Shown one piece after another: positions 1-10,601 of a stretch of 64,000 nt of DNA. Source of the stretch: Campanula takesimana (taxonomy: Eukaryota; Streptophyta; Magnoliopsida; Asterales; Campanulaceae); contig JAOWBW010000387.1 in NCBI GenBank assembly GCA_026119855.1, positions 372,001 through 436,000 on the forward strand. Reading direction: 5' to 3'. The position numbers and the translations under genes were made by a program. Numbering within the stretch: the first letter of the stretch is position 1; every line of letters starts with the position of its first letter. The notes under the pieces are model-generated. The model worked only from the letters and a program-made list of their open reading frames with translations, was not told where the DNA came from and made no database searches.

Positions 1-1168
1 CGTGCCTTGTCTTGGAATCATCTTGTTTTAATGATCAATGTTGTTGTGCTCTTTATGAGAAATTCCGTTTATCGTTGTTGTGCTCTTCATGAGAAACTCT
101 TGTTATCGTTGTTGTTAAACTCTTCTTGAGTACCCGTTGCATCTTTATGGTGATTATTTAGTATGGTTCCCTACTTTGGAATCCTTAGTTGTTTACCGTG
201 CTAGTATTTTATTTCTTAGCATGATTGAAAGTCCAGCTGGTTAAATTGTGTATCGAGTCAGGCAATGGATAATGCTATAATGGCACGAGCTAAGTCCAGT
301 ATAGCATCGCCCATTGGTCCTTCTGTCCTCATCCAGATTGGCCTTGGTTGGGATGAGCTAGCTCCGTTGTGGGTATTCTAGCTAATCGTTTTGGAGCATG
401 ACTTTGTGGCATGGCTCCCGCCCCTTGTGGCACTTTACATTGTTATTGGTTCCGGTACCGGGTTTCTCTTCAGCTTTTATGCTACTATGAAGATGGTTTG
501 TTTGATTGATGGGTTGATTGGTCGCTTCTGACCGGGGTTTTCTCTTCGGCTTTTATGCTACTGTGAAGATATGGATTGGTTGATTGTTGAAGCTGCGCAG
601 CGACCTTTATTTGGTTCTTTCTGTTGGGAAACCTTGGCTAATATCCTTTGTTATGTGTTTACTTTCCGCTGCTATCTGTTGACTGTTAATTGTTACATGC
701 TATGTGATATTTATCATTGTTTATTGCTTATTGCATTATAGCATGCCATGTAGTTGCATTAGTAACTTACTGAGATTTTATCTCACCCCGTTTATTTCCA
801 TCTTTGTTTTTCCTTAACCCCCCCCCAGGAGGAAAAGGATTAGGATTCGCGGATCGAGGAGGACGTCGAGAGGATTGAGATTTTGGGGCAGGTTGTTATG
901 GATCGGTTTACATTATTTAAATGTATAACCTTTTGGGGATAGTTTTACCATTATTGACGTCATTAAGAATTGTATATTTTATTCTTTTGGGTATAAGCTG
1001 TGGAGCTTATGTTAGATGTACTTTGTTGATTTAAACTTGGATTTGTAAAACCTTGTGTTATGATCTTTTGGTTCAAAATGGAATTTTTAACTTCTATATT
1101 TTAGAGTTTTGGTTTTAAGTCGACGTCCAGTTCGCGTATTCCGGACCCGCGGGTTCGGGGTCGCGACA
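1..1168 (+). repeat. 3' portion of a Tekay-type LTR, cut by window start
   Basis: This stretch is the reverse-complement counterpart of the LTRs at 10602-12672, 17299-19350 and 38564-40683. It shares the block with the G-rich run, the 'ctgcgcagcgacctttatttgg' region and the terminal GGGGTCGCGACA. It ends in CA at 1168. No initiator-Met primer site follows, so it is a 3' LTR or a solo LTR rather than a 5' LTR. It appears to sit in the primer-binding site of element A, with GCGAC at 1169-1173 as the likely right copy of the target duplication. The left copy is outside the window. Confidence 0.85.
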
Positions 1169-1185
1169 GCGACTCCGCTGGGGAA
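1169..1185 (+). other. Primer-binding-site remnant of element A
   Basis: GCGACTCCGCTGGGGAA follows the inserted LTR end directly. It matches the primer sites seen in element C (TGGCGACTCTGCTGGGGA) and element B (TGGTGACTCCGCTGGGCA), lacking only the leading TG. I recall such sites as typical of Ogre/Tat elements primed by tRNA-Arg, but the tRNA identity was not checked. Confidence 0.6.
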
Positions 1186-2987
1186 TAAAGTGTTTGCAAA
1201 CTTCTTTTTAGATGCTTTGGGGACACTTTTGTGTGCGTCAAACACCCGTCCCGTTTGTTGACTTTGTGCATATTTTTGTGTGTGTTTTATGTTTCTGTTT
1301 TGATTTCTGGGAGTGAAACTATTCTGGAAACACAATAAACTGGGGCTTGATGATTAGAAGTTGAAAATTTGCAAAAATAATGGAGCTACTGCTCTAGCCA
1401 TATGGCTAGTTTGGCTGGCCCCACAGAATGATTCAAGCTAACAATTTTGTGCAGGGCAGAGGCATTCTGATGGTCCCCTTGCATTTCTTCTTGTCCAGGT
1501 TCCATTTACAACCTCTACTTGTGCACATTCACCTTCTTTTTTCTTAGCCAAAAATGGATTTTCAAAGCTTGGTAATGCACAAATCTTTTGGACATAAAAT
1601 TGGGTTTTCAAAGCCTCATTGTGCATTACCCCTTTCATAAAAGTTTTGGTTTCTCAAATTCTTTTGTTGTGCACAACCTTTTTGTACAAATGATTCTCAA
1701 AAAGTTGTTGTTCTTGTTGTAAAAATTTTGGTTTCAAAAACCTTTGGTTGTGCACAAGCTTTCCATGTACAAAATTTTTATCCTTGCTTTTTCATATCCC
1801 TGCTTGATTACTTGTGCAAATGCTTGTTCCTTATACTTGTTTATATATTGTTCATACATTGGTCATGATATTAAAACAAATTGAAAATTCCTATTTTGAC
1901 TCAAAGCGGAACATAAAAGGCTTCACACAACGCGCACTTGACCTTGTGCACGTTCCAAAAACCCTTTAAACCAGGGATGGATGCCACGATGCAACTTGAT
2001 TGGTGCTCTTGTGCCCTTCTCGCGTGCACGGGTCCATTCCACCTCCCCTTCCGAGCCAAGTCAACCACACATGTCCGTGACACACAAATACCGTGACCTT
2101 GGTTGGTTTTTGGTCTAGCTCACGTCATCACGTTCCTAATACGTGCCCGAAGTTGATTATGGCCAAGTTAACACCCGAGTCACGACTCCTTGTGAAAGCA
2201 AGTGTGACCAAGGTCATCTTTGACCCGGTCCTTGACTTATGCGTTAATTCCAAACATAATTAACCCAAAGTCATGTATTAAGGATATGGTGACACCGTGT
2301 CGTTAAGACCTAATGTTTCATTCATCCTAATCATCCTTAAGCCCAAGGTTGAGGTTAAAGACCCCTCGTTAAACGAGGTCATGCCAAATTTTTGTTAAGG
2401 CACTGAGCTAATATTGACCTTAACCGGGGCTTAAATATGATAAGAATGGCTCATGCATTGGAACTTTGCGACACACTAGATCCTAGGAATGGTTCTTTTG
2501 GTCGGTGGAAGCCACGTGCCCTATAGGACCCTCGCCCGGGACAGTCCGTCTTTGGGAGTGTGCACAGGTGAAATACGAGGGGCTTATAGACGTAGTGTTG
2601 GCCTCCACTGATCCAGGATTTAGATTAGTTGCGAAAAAGAAGAGAAATATTTTCCAATCATCTAAGGATAAAAATGCGTTTTAAAGAGAGCTCAAACAAT
2701 AAATGAAAGCATGTTTTCTAAGATGCGCTCTAACGTTTGTTCATGTGAAAGATCACCCAATAAAAATGTTTTTTTTTAAAAAAAAAAAGAGAAATGAAAT
2801 GGGTGAATTCCCCAAAGTGCATGACTCGGGTGTTTCCTCAAAATTTTACCCTTCAAGTCAAATCGGTTTTCCCTTTCGAGTCGAATCTCCTTGTGTCAAA
2901 GTCCATTTCTTACTCAAATCATGGCTTTTCCGTGAACTCCTTCGAAGCGCCCTTATGGCTTGTCGGTTCATCATTTGATAGGGAAGG
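1186..2987 (+). other. Leader of element A, no supported gene
   Basis: Roughly 1.8 kb between the primer site and gag. No convincing coding region is present. The part at 1560-1790 repeats the palindromic word TTGTGCACAA and T-rich stretches. The short ORFs here have no recognisable domain. Confidence 0.5.
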
Positions 2988-3791
2988 ATGGAAGCTCGCC
3001 TAGAAATCGTTGAGAGAACCCTGGATGTCATGCAGCAAGTGATAAAAAGGTCGGAATATGATCAGGGCCGTCTATTTGGGATTGTCAATAGAATGCACGA
3101 GAGACAAGCTTCAGACTTGGAAAAGGAGGCCGAAAGGATTTGGGTTCGAATGGTCCACCCTTGTCTCCGTGAGCTCTTAAAAGACAGGGAGAATGTCTGG
3201 CACCAAGAAAGGAAGAGCGTGAGAGATGAAATGGGCTCGCAAAGTCGCATCCATCAAGAATACATGAAAAATGTCCAAGCTTGCATGAACACAATGGTGG
3301 ACGCGATTCTAGATATCAGAACCTACCTCAGAAATCACCCTCAGCTCAAAAATCCTCCTGCTGGGCCTGCCCCGAGCAATCCATCCCCTGTTACTTCCGT
3401 CATCTCCCAAATGACTTCAAGCCACCAAGAAATCCTTCCTCCCCAATCACAACCTTCGAATGTAAGAGTGCCGCATAGAAACAGTCGGCCCGAACCCATT
3501 CTTCCCAAGCCAATTCGCCCTCAAAGAGCCTCTCCATATCGTCTCTTCCGTGAATTGGGGATTCCGAGAGTTCAATTACTTGATCAACTGCTAAAGGAGG
3601 GAAAGATCCAGTTGCTCAATCCGGATATTGTCTTAGCTGAACACTCTCACAAACGGTTCGATGAAACCCAATTCTCCCGGTACCATCAAAAAGTGGGGCA
3701 CACCACCGGAGCTTGTGATGCTTTGAAAGACAAGATCCAGGAACTTATTGATGAAGGAATCATCACAAAGAAAGGAAATCAGTGGGGGTAG
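2988..3791 (+). CDS. Gag-like protein of a Tat/Ogre-type element (267 aa)
   Basis: The product would be the capsid-type protein of a non-autonomous LTR retrotransposon. The N-terminal 120 residues are charged and helix-rich, likely coiled coil. Residues about 120-185 form a proline/serine-rich linker. The C-terminal 80 residues carry the Tat-type gag signature: a FRELGIP segment, a GKIQLL segment, then a YHQKVGHTTGACDALK zinc-knuckle-like motif ending IQELIDEGII. The first cysteine of the knuckle is replaced by serine (QFSRYHQ), so metal binding may be impaired. The gag of element C at 29041-29745 has the same order of motifs. The ATG at 2988 is the first in frame after the leader. The protein ends just past the knuckle, shorter than a full gag-pro-pol product. 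The assignment rests on motif layout. Confidence 0.7.
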   Translation: MEARLEIVERTLDVMQQVIKRSEYDQGRLFGIVNRMHERQASDLEKEAERIWVRMVHPCLRELLKDRENVWHQERKSVRDEMGSQSRIHQEYMKNVQACMNTMVDAILDIRTYLRNHPQLKNPPAGPAPSNPSPVTSVISQMTSSHQEILPPQSQPSNVRVPHRNSRPEPILPKPIRPQRASPYRLFRELGIPRVQLLDQLLKEGKIQLLNPDIVLAEHSHKRFDETQFSRYHQKVGHTTGACDALKDKIQELIDEGIITKKGNQWG

Positions 3792-5941
3792 ACCCGAGTG
3801 AAAGCAAGGAAGCCAAGGTTGAGGTTGTAAGGAGAGAAAAAAGGAAAGTAGGTAGGAAGTGGTCTAGTTAGGTTCTAAGATCTCCCAAAAGTTCATCATG
3901 GATATGTTTTTAATTTCCCTAATCCTTACAAGGCAAGGTTGTGTAAAAGGCATCAAAATGATATGTGATTGGAGCCCATCCACAGTAGAGTCATTCGAGT
4001 CTGTAAAAAGTTTGAATCCTCCGTGCAATGAAACAGTTATTTTCCTTCTATTCTCTCTAGACTTGAGACATTATTTGCAAAATTACATTAATTCTTGGAA
4101 TTTCTTTACTTAATATTATCAAATGATTGCTACGTCCCTAAAATGATGAATTGACTTCTAAAGTATACTAGTCAATAACGACTCATTAAGGACGAATGGA
4201 CTCAACACAAATAAAAATGTTCAATGCAAACAATTAATCTTGATATGAATAAATGTTGTGGTCAATTGGCATGAAGAAACCATTAATGGCAAGCCTTCCC
4301 CGATACACTCTTCCATGCAAACCCTCGATGCAAACCAAAGGGCATCCCAAGTCAATGAAAAGGCAAAGATGTTATTGCTCAACCACCAAGATTCGCCCGC
4401 GATCGAACGTGCGTAACCGAGCAAAAGACTTCCCAGATCTCCAAAGTCAAAGCTAGAAGTGACGAGCTTGCCACCAAGGGATCCACGAATGAGCCAATGT
4501 CACAGATAGCAAGTTGGGGCTAATGTTCCCCTCTCTCTAAAAAAAATGGAAAGAGGGAAAGAAAATGAATGTGGAAAGGAAGTCTATCTCAAAAGACAAC
4601 CAAGAAGGGACCCACCTCAAAAGGGGCCCATTCATCCTAAAAGGAGTTCACCACAGAGAAAAGTGGTCTACATCAAAAGGGCAACAACATCCTTCAAAAG
4701 GACTCCAGCCCCAACAAAAGGCGGTACAAGGCCGAACTACAGCGACCTGAGCTCCTTAAACTAAGGGGAACGTAGGCAACCTTCGGGTCCGGTCACAACA
4801 TGAATCAAAATCATCAAACCTTGGTTCTCTTCAAAATGACCAAGTCTCTTTCCCACGGTCTCATCAATGACCGATTTTCCCAGAAACTCTTAGCCCGGTC
4901 ACATCAAAGGCCGATCCCCTAAACACATCTCCTTTCTCGACCTTGCCATTGATCGAATCCTAATCTTAATTGATCACGACATTTACGCATGTTAAGGCTA
5001 ATTGCTTGTAGTAATCCTAAATTAATAATGAACCTGGTTCATTCAAGCAATCATTTTGACAATCTTAACTAAGGAGAATTTCAAATGTCTCGACAAGTCT
5101 TCTTTTCCACATTTTAGGAAAGAGCCAAAGGCTGAATTTCTGTCCATAGGCTTCATTCCTCAGAAAAGGGACTCACTCCCGCCAGTGCCTATATCTGTTC
5201 TTCCTTTGTATGAGCAAGCATAACTTGCTCCTGTTCATGTCTCGAGTCAACTAGACCACTCATAGAAGAAGAAATGGGGGGGGGGTGAGGAGAGCTGACC
5301 GGTACGATTGAAACCCAGAAAGGATGGCCCGTGTAAAGGATAGGCCACATTCCGAACGAAGAAGGGTTCACAACAAAGGAGGATTCACAACGAAGGAGGG
5401 TCCACACCCAAGGAAAGGTGGCACCCGAGGGGCACCTCCCATTCGAAAAGTAAAACCAGGGCTAGCAAGTCACGATAAGGACATTGGAGAAATTAATGGA
5501 AAAGTCATGCTTTGGTAAACCTAGTTAGGTCAGAACCCAAAGTCATAATCTCCCAATATAGGTTCCCAGCTTTTGGAAATTCCCTTGAGGTCCTCAAAAT
5601 TTTGGTCAAAAAGTCAACCCTCTGCGTCAACCGTACGGATGGTTTGTCCCCTGTAAAAAAATTATATCAGCAGCCCATACCAGCAGGCTGCCCACAAATG
5701 AGACCTATTCTCATCTGCTCAAAACGTGTCAAAACATGTCCCAGCCCGTACATAGTTGAGTCTAAACACATTTTCGGGGATTCCCCACAAATCACAGCAC
5801 CAAAAAGCCCTTCTCAAGGCCCGGATCATGCATTTAAATGAATTTGCAAGGAAAAGAACATTTTTGACATTTAACACAAGATTTTACACATATTATTTTC
5901 AAAACAAAGAAAGACATAAAAATTAATCGAACAGGTACACC
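3792..5941. other. Spacer between gag and the antisense PMD gene
   Basis: About 2.1 kb without a supported gene. 4570-4730 holds irregular CAAAAGG-rich repeats. 4731-4780 is one copy (minus strand) of a hairpin motif recurrent in elements B and C. The word CCGTACGGATGG lies at 5633-5644 and recurs at 8690. A run of G occurs at 5276-5287. Confidence 0.5.
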
Positions 5942-8527
5942 CTAGTCAGAATCTGGATACGGGTCAACGGGAGGAGAGTCAGATACCCCCAGGGGCTGAG
6001 ACGGATACATGTTCGGGTCAAAGAAAAACAGAGACTCCGCTAAGCCCATGTCGCCACCTGAGGAAGATTGGCCAGGGAAGAAAGAAGGCAGAATCTGAGA
6101 AGAGAGACCCGGACGGCCAATAGGCGGAGGCTCGATGCGCTCCAAGGATAGATGAGCAAAAGGATCTGGAGCAGTTTCATGAATGCTCGTGCCTCGAAGA
6201 GAATCCCAAAAAGAGGCCAAATCGGCAGCACCTAAGGACTGGCTGCGAACATAGGAGGGAGACATCTCTACGCTTGAGGCCCTCTTGCGAGGCCTCTCCT
6301 CTCCGCTCACCGAGGCCCGGCCCGGTACAAAGCTATAGTCGGCCCAAGGTCCCTTGGAGGAACGGCCGACGAACCTCTTGAGCCACCTCTTGGCCCGCCC
6401 CATAAAGGTAAGGCGCTTCAACAACGCTCGCACCGCGACCTGCACATGAAAAGTGGATGACTCAGCAAAAGAGGCAGGAATAAGGTATACGTGTGTGCAA
6501 AACAAAGGAGAAGCATACCGCTTCAACCGGGATCTCCCCAGCTGGAACCCCCTCCCCTGGAGTAGACAAATAAACTTGGTGGACCCTGCCATCCACGCAA
6601 AAAAAAGAGTAGTCTGTCCACACCGGAGGAGCTATCCCAGAAGCTACCACCTGTGGTGATCTGAGCCGAGTAGCCCCGAAACGGCCATATGACTCACCAG
6701 TGATCAGATGGGCCATGTCCACCCCATGAGATAAGGGTCCTCTCCTCAGTCAGCCACAAATATGGTCTCGGGAGGATCCATGGGCACCCTCTGCACCATC
6801 CCCAATCCGTGCTTCCATAAGACCCTCTCACCCAAATAAAAGGCCTCACCCCGGAACCCCACTAGCAACCTCCTCTGTTTAGTCACCCGCAGAGCCTCGT
6901 TCAGATCAAAATCTATCCCCTGCTCTTCATACCTCGACCAGGGAAAGAGGTTGAGCTCCACTGGCATAGGCCCCCTCAGTACCGCCTTCACATCAGCGTA
7001 ACGAAAAGCGACTCGTCCCTTGGACCCCCTCTTCTCTCGGACTTCCCTAGCCCAGTAAGTCATGGCCAGAAAAGTGAGGTCTTGGTTAAGGTTCGGCCTC
7101 CATGGGTAGTTGCTGAATACCTCGTAGTACCAAGCCTGAAAAGGAAAAGGCAGGGAAGCCATCAGCACCAAAAATGAGGTAAAGGCCAAATGCAAAGAGT
7201 AAAGCAAAGGCAGAAAGGGATGAAAGAGGGAAAGGAAAATACCTCTAGGACAAACTAAAAGCAAGCCAAAGACTTGCTCGCCTTCCGACTATACTTGTCA
7301 AGCTCCATGTATAGCTCGGCAAGGCCTGCCTCTCCCCAAGCGATGCCCCTGATGGTCTCCGGTGTGGTCAAAGAGCCTAGGAGAGGAAACATGCACGTCA
7401 TGTCGGCATTGGCAAAAATAGTGTTGCCAAGAAGGAGCCACACGTAAGAGCACCCGAGTTGCTCAGTTGTAACCCGACCCACCGTATATTCTGGAAAGTT
7501 GGCCCAGATGGCCCTCTCAACATTCTGCACAAGGATGCTCAAACCTTTGGTGGGGCCTGTAAAGCCAATGAGCACCCCAATCTCTGCCTCAGTGATCCTA
7601 TCCCTCCACATAATCGGTCGCCCATCAAAAGATAGCCCGGTGATCTCTGAGTAGTCCGTGGGAGTCACAGTCACCTCCCCCTAACTCAAATGAAAAGTAT
7701 AGGTCGAATCCCACCAATACTCACCGAGGGCATTGAGAATCCCCATACTCTTGTTGGTGTTAACCAACTTGCCCACGGCATCAATGAAAGGCACCAAACC
7801 AGTGCGCTCCACCCACTCCCTCAGACCGGGTTTACCATTGACGGACTCAGCATATCCTCCCATAAGGAGAAGCAAGCGTCCGGAGACCCTCGAGATTTGG
7901 GATCACCGCCCTGCAGGTAAACACAGCAAAGGTATGAATAACACAGTTTAAAATACCAATGCACATGCTAAATGCAAAATGAACATGTAGAAAAGAATTT
8001 TCCCCTTTCTTTAAATTGCATAGTCATTTAAAAGAAGGCCATCATGAACAAAGTCCGTCCCATTCATAACATGTAACAAATAATCCTAGGCAATGCTAGC
8101 ATGCACGTAAACATGTCAAAATGGCTAGTCCAACCTAAGGTATAAGAATTTTATGCACAAAAGTGTAGGATCACACTTTAATTGTTAAAAGCGTAGCTAG
8201 GCATGTTCAAATGAAGGAGCAAACATATGTCCTCGATCATTGTGACTCCAATTTCATGAAAATGAGTTCAATTTCGCAAAATGACCCAAGAAGTACAAAA
8301 ATCCCAATTCGCATGAACAAAAACCCTAGGTTTAAGAAATGCATTAATCAAGAAGGGAATAGGTTAAGAGTACTTACCCCGTCACCTTGGCACAAATGCA
8401 AGGTAGGAGATTTGTAGAAACCCGCTCCCGTATCCCTGAGATCAATGGTGTAGCCTCGGACATTTCGAGCTATGTCGAGCCTCTTCTCAGCCCCTCTAGG
8501 ATAGCCAACGCGTGCCCGTCCTGCCAT
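5942..8527 (-). pseudogene. Plant mobile domain (PMD, aminotransferase-like) gene with introns, disabled
   Basis: PMD proteins (MAIN/MAIL family) are plant nuclear proteins, and copies are also carried by Mutator and Ty3/gypsy elements. The gene runs antisense to element A's gag. Start ATG is at 8527 (MAGRARVGYPRG). Inferred exons are 8378-8527 (donor GTAAGT), about 7258-7910 (acceptor TTACCTGCAG), 7135 to about 6746 (acceptor TTTTCAG), 6745-6519 (donor GTATGC) and 6439-5942 (acceptor ATGTGCAG). Several junctions agree in phase. The signature TFHLS..GEVTVTPTDYSEITGL is followed by AWGEAGLAELYMELDKYSRK and AWYYEVFSNYP, matching PMD order. Damage: in-frame TAG codons at 7681-7683 and 7255-7257, an apparent frameshift near 6746, and a frame mismatch at the start of exon 2. 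The last exon is S/P-rich and ends DPYPDSD. Family call is likely; exact exon limits are inferred. Confidence 0.7.
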
Positions 8528-8640
8528 GAACAATCCTTGAGAAATCTAAGGAAGAAAATTCGAACATTGATGAAGTTTTCCCTCTCAATTTCGTCTCTGC
8601 CTTCTCTAATTCTCGATTGAGTTTTAGAAAAATAAGCAGA

Positions 8641-9340
8641 CCATCCGTATGGCTGCTGTGTTTTGAGAAAGAAGGGACGACCCCTTAATCCGTACGGATG
8701 GTTTGGGCGAGGAAAATCTCAGCCCAAAATTTACACTTTAGCCCCTAGTGCCTTGAATCCCAATACACGTAGGTGGTCTCCACGAGACATAAGCCCTGTG
8801 AAAATTAAAATATGTGGAAAATACACTTAGACAGTCCTTGACACAAGCCCAGTAACATTTTGTGAAAAATTGCCTAGTGTGAAAATACACTTAGGTAGTC
8901 CTTGACATAAGCCCAGTAAAACTTTATCCCCCAGAGTGGTCATTTAAGGTTGAAGCCCTTGTCCCCGGCCGTCCTTAGTGGGACGTAAGACCAGTTTTCC
9001 CATCAAGCTCCCCAAAGGTGGAGTTGACCCAAGCTAAGCCTTGACCCAGAGTGGTCATTTAAGGTTGAAGCCCTTGTCCCCGGCCGTCCTTGCGCATGAC
9101 TCCCATGCACAGGTCCTTCAGACCTGGTCCTTAAACACTTCAACAGTTATCTTATCTTATTAGCTTGGAAAGCATCAAAACAATATACGCTTTATTGATA
9201 GAGCCAAAGAGCTGAGGTGTGCACAAACTACAAATTATGCATACTCAGCACAAGCAGACAGAGGCGCCTAACGAATACATTTCAAATGAAGACAGCTGTC
9301 ATTCTTCTAGAAGAAGATTTAAAAATTCTTTTCTTGCTCT
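8641..9340. repeat. Region with two sets of short direct repeats
   Basis: No gene seen. A block of about 50 bp beginning CCAGAGTGGTCATTTAAGG occurs at about 8931 and again at about 9046, 115 bp apart. A second block containing AATACACTTAG and AGTCCTTGACA occurs around 8820 and 8885. The words CCGTATGG (8645) and CCGTACGG (8690) lie at the left edge, just upstream of the PMD pseudogene. Confidence 0.6.
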
Positions 9341-10313
9341 GTCTCCAACGGCTATAAAGGACACCTGTGCACCAATAGGATTATGCCAGCTCATCGTCCT
9401 TGCTGATTCTCCCCAACGGCTACAAAGGACACCTGAGCACCAATCATATTGTGCCAGCTCATCGTCCTTGATCAGAGCTCCAACGGCTAGTTTTAAGCTC
9501 TTAGCTATAAATAGCTTGCTCATCTTCATTTCAAAGTTGCTTGAGTTTTTGCTTCCAAAGAGAAACTTTGAAGTTTTGAAGATTGCCTGCTTATTTCCAG
9601 AATTCTCAAAAACAGCCTTCATATCTTCATACCTTACCAAGCCCAGATCCTAAAGCCTTGTAACACCCAGATTATCTTGTGCTCTTCATCTAATAGATCT
9701 ATAGAGCCCATATTTCTGACACACACACACACCTTTTGAAGTTTCGATCTCATCGATCATACTTCTAGAGATACACCGGTTTAGTCTAGAATTTGTTCTT
9801 TAAAGCATAGAATTAGTTTTGAGTTTTGATTCTTGTAATCTTGTAAAAGCTCCTCAAACTAATATAAATCTCATCGTTAGAAATCTAATACTAACCATCT
9901 TGGTAGAGGACGTAGATCTTTCCGATCGAACCTCTCCAAATAGCTTGTCTCATTACTTTGCTTTTCATTCTACATTTAATCTTTTTTGATATATTGCTTT
10001 GTTTAATCTTTGTAGATTGTCTTGCACTGTTTGAATTGTGTTTATTTGCTTTCTACCTTAGTACATTTTGCGCCTCTCTTTAAACCAAACTTAGTGCGTG
10101 CATTTTTACACTCCTGCGCATATACCTGCGCATTAGTGATTGCTTTAAGTTTCCACTGTGCATTTCACACTCTTGTTGCGCACTATACTTAGCCAAAATT
10201 AGAGTTGTGCGCATTTTCCATTAATTCACAAAAGGGTTTGAAAAGAATTTTAAAACGCTATTCACCCCCCCTCTAGCGATTTTCATACCCTTGTTTCCCC
10301 TTTGGGATCAACA
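9341..10313 (+). repeat. LTR-like fragment with promoter and terminal CA
   Basis: A pair of about 66-bp direct repeats (9341-9475), each with CCAACGGCTA and GCCAGCTCATCGTCCTTG, precedes a TATA box at 9506. The right end carries an AT/C-rich tail with CACCCCCCCTCTAGCG, then GGGATCAACA ending at 10313. That tail resembles the ends of Copia/SIRE-type LTRs in other plants. No target duplication or internal region could be tied to it, so its left limit and family are uncertain. Confidence 0.45.
9506..9514 (+). promoter_or_regulatory. TATA box
   Basis: TATAAATAG follows the two 66-bp repeats and is likely the promoter of the LTR-like fragment. Confidence 0.5.
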
Positions 10314-10601
10314 ATGTCTAAGGATTCAAATGACATAACTAATATGAGATCTATATACGACATAGACCATGATATAAATCTCATAAAGCGGGTCATGTCC
10401 AGTACCTTGTTCCAAACAAGTACCCATAAATCTAACATGATCATCCCATGATCATTTAGCCTTTATACTAGTGCTTCACAAGTACTAGGGACGGAGATTA
10501 TTATAAGTAAACATGAACAATAATAATAATCAAACATCTCTTTATAATATGAATAATACGATTACAAACAACGTTTAAATAAACGTGCCTAGGGCACCAA
10601 C
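10314..10601 (-). repeat. Truncated Copia LTR (Copia-52 family), first ~300 bp
   Basis: The reverse complement matches the first ~300 bp of the LTR at 52215-53690: CCTAGGCACG, the TCATGGGATGATCATG palindrome region, the GGAACAAGGTACTGGACATG block and CCTTAGACAT. The terminal bases continue at 19356-19362 (ACTAACA), on the far side of Gypsy-1. Gypsy-1 therefore inserted within about 10 bp of this LTR's tip. The fragment stops abruptly at 10314. Confidence 0.8.

Larger units (their letters stand above)
1169..8640 (+). mobile_element. Element A: Tat/Ogre-like gag-only LTR retrotransposon body
   Basis: The body starts with a primer-binding-site remnant and carries a gag-like gene on the plus strand and a PMD gene on the opposite strand. 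No protease, reverse transcriptase or integrase was found, as in terminal-repeat-with-gag (TR-GAG) elements. Antisense extra genes, including PMD genes, are known in the Tat lineage of Ty3/gypsy elements. The right limit is uncertain because no matching 3' LTR could be found; 8640 is only the upstream edge of the PMD gene leader. Confidence 0.5.
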
